Shown here: positions 55,060 to 64,000 of the stretch, one piece after another
Position numbering within the stretch: position 1 is the stretch's first letter
Layout: each line of letters starts with the position of its first letter
Assembly (NCBI GenBank): GCA_033964015.1
Contig: CM066924.1
Coordinates: 8,591,077 to 8,655,076 of the forward strand
DNA length: 64,000 nucleotides
DNA from: Scolanthus callimorphus
Lineage: Eukaryota; Cnidaria; Anthozoa; Actiniaria; Edwardsiidae
Direction: 5' to 3'
Notes under the pieces: model-generated
Databases searched by the model: none
Seen by the model: only the letters and a program-made list of their open reading frames with translations
Told to the model about the DNA's origin: nothing
Position numbers and translations under genes: made by a program

Positions 55060-55495
55060 ACTTAATTCACCACAACCTCTAGGCCCCCCTGCTTCTTCGA
55101 TCCTAGCATTAAAATCACCAAGTAACCAGCAGTATCCAATATCAGAATACTGCTCTAAAAGTGACCAAATTGCGTCAATGTACTCTTGAAAAATATCATC
55201 ACTATAATTAACTGAAGGTAAATATGTTCCAAAAATAATGCACGGTACATCTACAAAATGTAACTTAACTCCAGCAACTCGATCAGATTGAGTGGGTAAA
55301 AGCTCAATACAATGAGCGAGTGATTTTCTCCAAAAAAAGCAGCACCCCAGTAACTCCTTTTACACATAAAATCTCCCTATCGCACCCACCGACTGCATGA
55401 AAATTAAACTGAATGAATGTTGCCCAGCTCACAAAAATTGTTTTCAATAAGCCATTGTTTACTTACTACAAAAATAACTTAAACTTTTCATCAGA
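55060..55495 (-). pseudogene. Non-LTR retrotransposon endonuclease fragment
   Basis: Minus-strand frames with several shifts read QWLIENNFCELGNIHSVQFH, VGGCDREILCVKG, then RVAGVKLHFVDVPCIIFGTY, LPSVNYSDDIFQEYIDAIW and WLLGDFNAR. GDFNAR is the catalytic region of apurinic-like endonucleases. No RT follows; the fragment is cut at both sides. Confidence 0.65.
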
Positions 55496-57200
55496 CAGAT
55501 TACACCCTTGAAACTATGCTGACTCACCATTTACAGTAGCACTTGAACTTGGCAACTCAGTATTCCTAGTGTTCTGCATTGGTCTAAGGGCAGGAAACAA
55601 AATGTTGTAAAGTGAAGCTTTCAGCCTCCAAGCAAGTCGTTGAATCCCATGTTCAAAATTGAGGTGTACTCCATTAATTGCTGATCGAAGTTGACAATTG
55701 AAGTAGCACCATGTTAATAATAATAATATTTCTGCGCTATGTCACAAAGGTACTCTAGTAGCACTGCCTGGGGCAAGATCAATCATCAAAAGAAAACGCC
55801 GCGTGATTGTTCCCGTTACTGACTCCATGGTGAAATGATTGCATATAGCCAGCTCACAAAGGGCGACGCTGAGAAACGTGCATTGATACTTGCCACAGGA
55901 TGTCTTCGCTTGTTATTCTGGATTTGAGTTTTTGTTATGTGGCAACTGTTGTATGCTTGCATTCACAATGAATGTCTTCATGAGCAATGTTTCCGGCCAT
56001 TTCTGCCCAAAAACATACTGTTGGGGTATAACATATGTAAACACCCATAACATGCCAGTATGGCCCTGGAGAACAACTGTGATCTGGTACACAATAGATG
56101 TACCGTTTCGTAGTGTTACCTTAATCTCTGAAAATATAGCATGGTACTGGCCGTCAGTCAGCCATCACTATACATAGCCAGCATGATATCTCTAGACTGC
56201 ATGGTACTGTAACTGTGCTACAGCCATCACTGATCAGTGAAGGTCATATCCGTCTCACCTTGCATGGTACTAGGTATCCATATCAATGGCCATCACATGC
56301 TAAGGCATCGGCTTCCATAGCGCATCATTCCACCACAGCCATCACATACCTTAAGATTTGCATGTTACTGTGCAGTATTTAACGTTATATCCCAGTGATC
56401 AATTTTAACGCGCGCTCATTGGTCGAAACGTATCACGTGGTGCATTTTCACAGGACAGATATCAGACGATATTGTCCGTCAGAAGTGATATCCGTCCTGG
56501 GAGAAATGTTTTAATCAAAAACAGGATATTTTCTGTTTAAAAAATAATGGAAAACAAGCAACCAAGGTTTTTGTCTAAGAATGTTGATGAAATACGGAAA
56601 TTGGTGGCTGAGGCGACACCGGAAAACACAAAAAGTCAACTAAACAGGCCGTGAACGTTTGAATGGTTTACTACAAAGTTGTTAGTTTTTTGTTGTTGTT
56701 TCAATCCAAGTTAATTCGGTTTGACATTCGCGAAAAAAAAATGAAAGAACTAAACAAAAAAGAGCAAATGATCATGAAATAATTGTTTTTAAACTTACTT
56801 TTTGTCGTAGCTTGGCAAATAGAAAAACAACTTGCAATCAGCTCAACCAAAATTCAACCACTTCGAGTGTAGTCCAGCAAGCCGATTTCCAAGTTCGGTC
56901 AGCAGCGCTACATTTTTCACGGCTGTAATTTATACTTCAGTTCACAGCAGAACAATTAATTAACAGTCCGGCAAGGAATTAGACCCGAAAACCCGAAATC
57001 TGGGCTAGATTTCTGCGTTGTAAATTTGTTTTGTGAATTCGCTCTGATTTCTTCTAGCCCCACGTTAGGGTTTGATTGACAGTTTTTGTGTCAACCAGTC
57101 ACAGCTTAGCCAATCACCGCTTACGATTTGCCTTTTCGCGCCATACTGCAGTTTAGTGGTTTTCTCACGTTCACAATGTTTTTTTCTCTCTCGAGATTTT
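55496..57200. repeat. Non-coding stretch with motif array 'CATGGTACT ... GCCATCAC'
   Basis: From 56140 to 56400 the pair GCATGGTACT and AGCCATCAC alternates about every 60 bp, four or five times, with variable filler. The same motif pair occurs at 58640-58800 and, inverted, at 61180-61450. 56400-57200 has no feature; the 95-codon frame at 55890-56177 is not protein-like. Confidence 0.55.
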
Positions 57201-58445
57201 CAATGAAGTCGCTGGGATATAAAATAAACAAGAAAACAGCCCGTCACTTCGTGACGCTAGAAGACTCAACCTGAGTTCCCCCTTCCATAAACTGCTGATT
57301 TACATCACTAATGACCTCCCTTCAAGAAAGACCCCCTGCCGCATGCCGAAATAAATGAAGTGAGCCCCAGAGCATTTTTTGTATGTTTTGCACTGCTCTC
57401 CCTGATTTTGGTGAAGAAAATGACGCACGTGTGTCGTGTGAGTCAGTACGGCTCTCAAATCTGTCTAAGTCCGAAGAACCCGCTTGAAAATGCAAGCCTA
57501 TTACACAGAAAAACCATTTGACTTCGGAATTGTTTGTATGCTTATTATATCTCAGTAAGGGAAGAGAAGAAATGGGCAAAGTAAAATTGTTCTAAGAAAT
57601 TTTTAGTTTATCATAGATTTTTTTTAGTTTAGAGAATTTCAATCATGGCTTAGCGTGCGCTCTGTAGGCAGTGGCAGTGGTGTAAGTTTGTTCAAAGTTG
57701 AATGAAAATTTTTCTCAGCTCAAATCTTTCGAATTAAAATTATCCTTGCACATAATAGTAAGTAATCTGTAATAGAACCATTTAGTTTTGAATGTCTATG
57801 GTGCTTTCGGCTGAGGGAAATTAGTTCTTTTTCAGTTTATGTGGGAGATTTCAACATGGCCGCGATGGCGGCTTTGTCCCTCGCTGAAAAATCGCTTGAA
57901 TTAGAACTTAGCCAAAGGTGAATCTTTTCCAACAAAAACACGCCCACTTGAGAGACTTCCTTCTTCTCTTCGGGTGTGTGTCCTTCGTTTTGCGATACAG
58001 CGTAAGGATTTACACTTTGAGAATATTATTCATGGCTTTGCTTTGTGTAAATTTGTCATTCATTTCGCCTTAGCGCGCGAACAGGAAAGAAAGGCACTGG
58101 TGTACGTTTGTTCAAGCTGAATGAATTTTTTTCTCAACTTAAAGCTTTCGAATAACAATTATCCCTGCACATGCCTGACAGTATCTGTGACAGAACCATT
58201 TAGGTCTGAATGACTATGGTGCTTTCGGCTGTGCGAACTGAGTTCTTTTTTAGTTTCTGTGGGAGATTTCAAAATGGCAGCGATGGCAGCTTTGTCCCTC
58301 GCTTAAGAAATCGCTTGAATTAGAATTTAGCCTAGGGTGAATCTTTTCCAACCAAAACACGCTCACTGTCGAGATTTCCACCCTCTCTGCAGGTTTGTGA
58401 ACCTCTTTTGGCGACACAGCTTCAGGCCTAAGCGGAGTGAGTGCG
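57200..58445 (-). mobile_element. Truncated inverted relatives of the Helitron-like family
   Basis: Two consecutive inverted units (57640-57950 and 58060-58440) match the interiors at 24.2 and 52.1 kb: CTTTTCCAACAAAAACACGC, GCTTTGTCCCTCGCT, ATGGCGGC/ATGGCAGC boxes, and ATAAACTGCTGATTTACAT near 57290. Neither terminal signature is present. Confidence 0.6.
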
Positions 58446-58619
58446 AACGATTTAGCCAATCAGAAACGTTTGCGCAGACAACCCGATTATAATGGTCCTC
58501 AAAATTTCACAGTTGCCCTCGAAGCTTCGCTTCTCTGCCAACTGTTCATTTTTCGTACCATTTTTCATCCTTGGACATTATCCGCCGATATTACAGCCGC
58601 CAGAAGGGGTTTATTTAGT

Positions 58620-61470
58620 AATTATCACCTAACTCCATTAACCTGCATGGTACCATATCCACAGGCAACCCAGCCATCACATAGTGTCAGAGATGTTGCT
58701 GAGATGTAAATTGACCATTATAACCGCAGTGTCAACCATCACTGCCATTAACGAGCCAGGTTTAATTACCTGGGCACGTCAGCGACAGCATGGTATTGTA
58801 TACTGGAAGGTCTCACAAACCAACAGAGGTATGTTCAACGGGACCAGTCGTGTATCTTAGTATTAACCTCATTGAACCAGTCTTGTCTGCGTCTATTGTT
58901 TAGGTGATACTAAGTATTGGTGTGTGTCTATCATTTCTGTGAGTGGTTAAGTATGTTACTAGTTTTATATTTTGGCCGTGTTTATATTCCGTACTCAAAT
59001 GACCGAATATAATGCTTAGCCTTGGTTACCCATCAAGTGTTCATTTTCACAGTCTAGTTATGTTAATAAATTTTTTTGTTGATTTTTGTTGTTGTTGTTG
59101 TCTGGTAATTATCAATAATTTAATAATTACCTGCCAATGTCTCACGTGGATTTTTGTATTTTAAAAAAGAACTATTAAACAAGAAGTTTCTCAGGGGTAA
59201 TAAGTCTATTTCTGGGATGATAATAAAATAGAGTCAAGTAATATAATTTTTATAAGCCAAGAGGCAAAAGATTTATTATATAAACAAGAAATCTATGGTC
59301 TACAAACCATGCATGGAGACTCCATAAGGATATGTTATGCCTACTGTACATTTCGAATAGTCTTTCGTCGTCAGAGACTGGGAAGACTATTGGACCATTA
59401 ATCTTAGATCAATTAATTCTGAGACGGTTCACGTGTTTCTAACTCCGGTACCGAGCCCAGCCTAACACGTAAATGTAACAGGACCATCTCCCATAGTAGT
59501 CTAATTTCTGTAGGAGAACTGAAATTCCATTTCAACTAGATGTTATGTAGTCAAAATTGGAAACTTTTAAGTCTCCGGCAAGGATAAGGGCTATGTCTTA
59601 GGTTAAATTATTGGGGAGTAAAATTGAATGAAATGGGGGTAAAATTCAATGAAAGGTGGGTAAAATTGAAACTGTTTGATATAACCCATATCAAGACTAG
59701 ATCATATTCTATGGGTTTTGTTGTACCTATATTTTAGGGGTACTATTTACCCTGTTTATATAATCTTTTGCCTCAATAATTTGTTCTCTTTTCTTTCTTT
59801 TCTTTTTCTTTCGCCAGAGTATATCACCTGCACCGAACATTTACAGGAGGACTATTGATTTCAGGAGGACTATCAATTTTACCATAATCACTGGATGAGA
59901 AATATTCTCTCTTAAACTTCCGCCTACTATCATTGACCACGGGACACCCATAAATAGTGACTGTTTATAATTCCACTGTGCAATGTATTCATTAAAAACT
60001 AACCGTCCTATCATCATTGGGACACTATTTACTTCAGAAAAATAATTTTGTATAACTGTGACATGCACTGCAAAAACTTCGCCTACAACAGGTCACATCA
60101 CTTATCCCATGACGTAGGATATGATTATATACAACCCAAATTAATACAGGCAGCCATATGATCAGGCAGTCAAAAGTTCAAAAGTTCAGGTAGTACATTT
60201 ATTACTCCTTATTGTACTGCTCTTCAAGGAAAGAGAAATTTCTCCATTAATCTGAATGCTTTTCTTTTCAATGTCCTCGACTCTACATATAAAGGTTTTA
60301 CTATATCTCTAACCGTTATTTGTTCCTTTAAAAGGTACTTCCTTCTCTTCAAGAGTGCTTTTACCCGTTGTTTTTAATGGTATTTTTCTTCGCAGTCTCC
60401 TCTTCATCTGCATCTTTGACTACTTGCAACATAATTTCTTCATTTATCTACAAGGTTTCACTTCCCTGCCAGGTGGATTTATAGATTAATGACTAAGGAT
60501 TGCAACTTAATTTTAGGACCTAATTGTTCGACTTGGTTTTGACCTTTTAAGCGATCCCCTAAAGAACTGGTCTTGTTGCATTTACGCGTTGGGTTGGGCT
60601 TTGGTACCAAAGCAGAAACGCGTGGCCGTATCAGGAATCTATCCTGGGATTAATGGTCCTTCAGTCTCCCCAATCCCTGATGACGAAGGCTGAATGAAAT
60701 GCACAGTTGGCATAAACAATTATTTAGAAACCCCATGCATGGTTTTATGTAAATAGATCTATGAATAGATCATATTGGGTTATAGATCTGTTAAAAAAAA
60801 TTCATCCAGTGGTTGATTTATTATCATTTCCACTGTTGTTTTGGCATAGAATACGTAAATTTCGTTTTATGTATTTTTATGAACATTATTCACACAAATA
60901 AACTTATTAGGACGTGGTATTCCTGTCATCATTAATGATTAAATTAATAACCTTGAAATAACTAAAAGGTGGCTGGAAGATATCATTAAGAATGGCATGA
61001 TGAATATTTTACTGGTTACTGCTTTATCTGGAATACAGCTTAAACAGCTACCAGGTGATACTACATTGTAGTATCATACGTAGTTACTTACATGAGAAGA
61101 TAGAGGTCCACTGCATTTTACTAGAACCATTTAGACAATAGAAGCACACAGTTTGAGGATTCCAGTAAGGTCAATACTGCGATACATGACTGGTCTTCCT
61201 GGACATACCTTATGTTGACATGTGATGGCTATCCTCAGGACATGTCCTGTGTAGTAACATGCATGCAGCATAACACTGCTGGTTTTCATTATGTGATGGC
61301 TGTGTTTTTCTGGTTGTGCAGTACCATGTAGGCTTTTCAGTCTATGATGGCTGTATTGCTGGATGCAGGGTACCATGCAGGTGTTTAGCAGTGGTGGCAG
61401 TCACCAGTTTGTGATGGCTGAAACCTAGGTTACAGTACCATGCAGCCTGGAGGTAGCTGGTTGCCCTTTA
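58620..61470. repeat. Large diverged inverted repeat (foldback-like), arms about 900 bp
   Basis: Centre near 60030. 58620-58940 pairs with 61060-61470 (GGACCAGTCGTGTATC / GACCAGTCATGTATC; TCTATTGTTTAG / TCTATTGTCTAA), and 59250-59530 pairs with 60560-60790 (AAACCATGCATGG, GGACCATTAATC, ACGTGTTTCT, ACACGTAAATG). Outer parts of both arms hold the CATGGTACT/GCCATCAC array. The spacer (59540-60550) is non-coding. No transposase frame anywhere in it. Confidence 0.7.
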
Positions 61471-62872
61471 AGGCCACATTGGTATTCACGACAGCAGAAA
61501 ATTCCAAGATGGCGGCCTTTTAGTCGCAGTTTCTTTGCCAATGCAGCATCTTCAGCTACAACGAAGAATTCTCAAGGTAGGCAAGGATGCATTTTTTTAT
61601 TGAATCTTCTAACAGCTGACGATTTGCAGTGATTGATCTTGAAAAGGGATGATAAATGGCAAGGGTTACCGCGACAGAAGTGAAAGTTCGATAGAATTGT
61701 ATTCATGATAATAATTTGATTCTTTAAAACATTTCTGTGGATGGTGGTTAAAGTCGATTGGTGTCATAGAGAACTTTGGCATAGGACATTTAATCCAGTG
61801 TTGTGTTGGTTCTATCTTTATCATTTCTGTTTTTTCATTTTAGTGGAAGACTACAAATATTTAGCTACACGTGTTCATTGCCAGACTGCATGATTTCTTG
61901 CCAGATGAGAGAGTTACGTTCACTCTTTTGATGGCTGTCCGTGACTACCATGTCTTCAGTATATAGCCAACAGAACAGAATGTCATGCCACTCAGGATAA
62001 CAACAGCTGAGTGGTTTTCATACCATTAATGCACTCTTGAACTCCGAAGAACGTTCTTCTTCTTCCATATGGGCCCATCTCGTTCTATCTTGAAGATTCT
62101 TATGGGCTTTAATGAAGTGCAGTGTGGCTGTAGCAAAATAAAAGTTTCAACAAAGTGCGGGTGGTTTAAAAAAAGAATGATGTGCCCTGGTCAGCGGCTT
62201 ATGGCTAGCTGACTCCACAGCCTGTCCTTGAAGGTCACAGGCATTTTACATGAATGTTATATCAACTACTTGGAAATGGTAGGGTCTTGTTACATGTCTG
62301 CTGCTGCATCCATGGCAGAGAAATGTATGGGAAGTGTAGTTTGGCTGATTTCCAGTGGTAGTCTATGCAGTGATTGCAGAGAATTGTTGCCTGTGCCATG
62401 ATACCATCAAGAATGATATCGATTGATAACATCAATGTGGCATCTGAAGCAATTTCATAGCTGTCAAGTCACCCACATTAGGCAGGTGTCACAAGATTTT
62501 GAAGCCTGTTACCCACAAAGTGATTGTGAAAATGTTCATACATTTACTGTATTTCACCTGCATTGTCACTGTGGATTTTTTCATATATTTTCTGTATTTA
62601 CCTGACACATGAGGGACAACACTGAATATTTCGGTTGACTGGTATGCAATTTGCAAAGAAAATAGATTTGTCATGGATCAGTGAATAGACTGGACGAAGG
62701 AAGGAACTTAAAAAAACTCTTCTCTGGTGAATTAGTTGATTTACAGCATAAATAAAAACTAAACACAATATAGATTGTGAACAGAAAAGTACACAACCGG
62801 AGCATGCATAACAATGTAGGCTCATGTAAATCCTAATTAATTTAAGAATCTGAATTGGCAAATGTTTATCTT
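61471..62872. other. Non-coding stretch
   Basis: No supported gene or repeat; short frames near 62423-62861 on both strands have no protein features. Confidence 0.5.
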
Positions 62873-64000
62873 AAGGTAAGGTAAGGTAAGGTAAAGTAAA
62901 CTTTATTTAACCACGCTGGCCTATTCAACATAAAGGCTGATTTCCAATAGGGGCGTGGGTATAATACAAAAATGTGAAATTACAATAATATTCTAGGAAA
63001 TATAATACAAAATTACAATAAATAGCTTTGTCTATGTAGTCCTATATACATCTATTTACAAAAATATACTATAATATGAAAAACTAAGTAATAAATAATT
63101 GAAGAAAGAAAAAAAAAGATATAGATATAGATATAGATATTGGCCATGGGTTGACTCATTGACCTAGGAGACCATTGAAGGCATTGATAGACTCACAGCT
63201 TCGAAGATCATTCGATAAGGAATTCCATACTTTTGCACCTTTATGAAAAGCTCTTTTTCAAGAATTCGGTCTTTGGAAGGGGGAGGGCAAGTTTGTTGTC
63301 TGAATTTCTTAGGTTATAATTGCCCTTAGAGTAAGAACCCCTAAAAATACTTGTGAACCGTGTTGGTGCCATGTGATTCAAAACCTTAAACATTTGTCTA
63401 GCCAAGATGTGAGTCCTGCGTTCGTTCAATGGTCTCCATCCTAAATGATCCATTGCCAATTGAGATTGGCCAGTTTCATTTTTATAATGCATAATCACCC
63501 TGGCACATCTGTTTTGGAGTCCTTGCAGCCTTTGAGCCAACACACTACCCAATGAGTCCCACACCTCACAGCAATAATCAAAATGAGGAAGGACCAGTGC
63601 ATTATAAACAGAAATGAGGATATCACGATTTGCAAATTCTCTTAGACGTTTCAAGGCACTGATTCCTCCCGAAATTTTCTTGGATATCTCTTCTATATGT
63701 TTATTCCAGGTAAGGGACTCATCGATATGCACTCCTAACACCTTGGCATCTTTGACCCGTTTTATCGGGGCTTCCCCAATAATCACACTTGGTTCCTCAG
63801 GGAGCCTAGCTAACCTTGGATTTGACCCAATGAGCATATACTCTGTTTTGGCCACATTGAGGCTCAATTTGTTTGCTTGGAGCCATATCCGTATGTTAGC
63901 CAGGTCCTCATTGAGACCAAACTCAATGTCTTCCAAACTCTTGCCATGAGCTGTTAAACTAGTATCATCAGCAAACATTCGAGGGGTGGTGTAATTGAGG
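62873..64000 (-). mobile_element. Non-LTR retrotransposon, 3' half, runs off the window
   Basis: On the minus strand the RT frame below is followed by a 3' UTR and ends with AATAAAGTTTACTTTACC and a TTACC/CCTTA microsatellite tail at 62873-62894, the kind of short-repeat tail made by CR1/L2-like elements. An internal GATATA run lies at 63118-63142. Confidence 0.8.
63170..64000 (-). pseudogene. Non-LTR reverse transcriptase, partial
   Basis: The frame enters from beyond 64000 (LNYTTPR) into the catalytic motif MFADDTSLTAHGKSLEDI (FADD), then LNVAKTEYMLIGS, VKDAKVLGVHIDESLTWNKH (the V-LGV-D...WN motif), ISALKRLREF, ALVLPHFDYCCEVWDSLG, LQNRCARVIM, RRTHILARQMFKVLN and YNLRNSDNKLALPLPKTEFL. The frame stops at 63241; one base off, it continues KGAKVWNSLSNDLRSCESIN to a TGA near 63172, the normal C-terminus. 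So a single frameshift separates body and tail. The fingers and endonuclease lie outside the window. Confidence 0.88.

Noticed and set aside
55890..56177. 95-codon plus-strand frame rich in Cys, Phe and Trp
   Set aside because: Located at the edge of the motif array, no motif, no splice context.
61500..61520. ATGGCGGCC start-like context
   Set aside because: The frame stops after three codons.

Overview
The window is eukaryotic, AT-rich and intron-bearing, and almost all of it is transposon-derived. The mix (DIRS, BEL/Pao, CR1/L2-like, PIF/Harbinger, P-type and Helitron-like elements, many short hairpin elements) and several protein families I recognise as expanded in corals and sea anemones point to an anthozoan cnidarian. 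This is inference from content; there is no species marker. Gene models use visible GT/AG sites and protein motifs only.

Layout. 0-4.4 kb: duplicated Helitron-related repeats, a Tpase-less inverted-repeat element, and two exon-like blocks on the minus strand. 4.5-7.8 kb: 20-bp tandem array, a decayed BEL/Pao gag-protease fragment and the 3' end of a non-LTR element. 7.8-12.9 kb: non-coding DNA with hairpin elements. 12.85-17.7 kb: a DIRS retrotransposon (RT, RNase H, tyrosine recombinase; no gag) enclosed by an unusual set of direct and inverted repeats. 18-25 kb: non-coding DNA, exons of two uncharacterised minus-strand genes, and a clean Helitron-like element. 25.4-28.7 kb: a damaged Harbinger element fused to a CR1-like fragment.

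28.93-43.46 kb is the centrepiece: a P-superfamily DNA transposon with 30-bp perfect inverted ends and the 8-bp duplication ATAGAACA. It carries two convergent genes: a single-C2H2-finger protein of unknown function (plus strand) and a P-type transposase (minus strand) with no THAP domain that I can see. A complete 6.6-kb two-gene PIF/Harbinger element (35270-41865, CAG duplication) has landed inside a transposase exon. A second locus at 50.77-51.91 kb has the same C2H2 exon at nearly the same distance from a related terminus, which supports the gene being a regular part of the element.

44-50 kb: inverted LTR-like repeats, palindromes and hairpin elements. 52-54.1 kb: a Helitron-like element with an internal duplication; an inverted truncated relative lies at 57.2-58.4 kb. 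55.1-55.5 kb: a non-LTR endonuclease fragment. 58.6-61.5 kb: a large diverged inverted repeat whose arms contain a minisatellite. 62.87-64.0 kb: the 3' half of a non-LTR retrotransposon that runs off the window. No ordinary housekeeping gene, rRNA, tRNA or CRISPR was seen.
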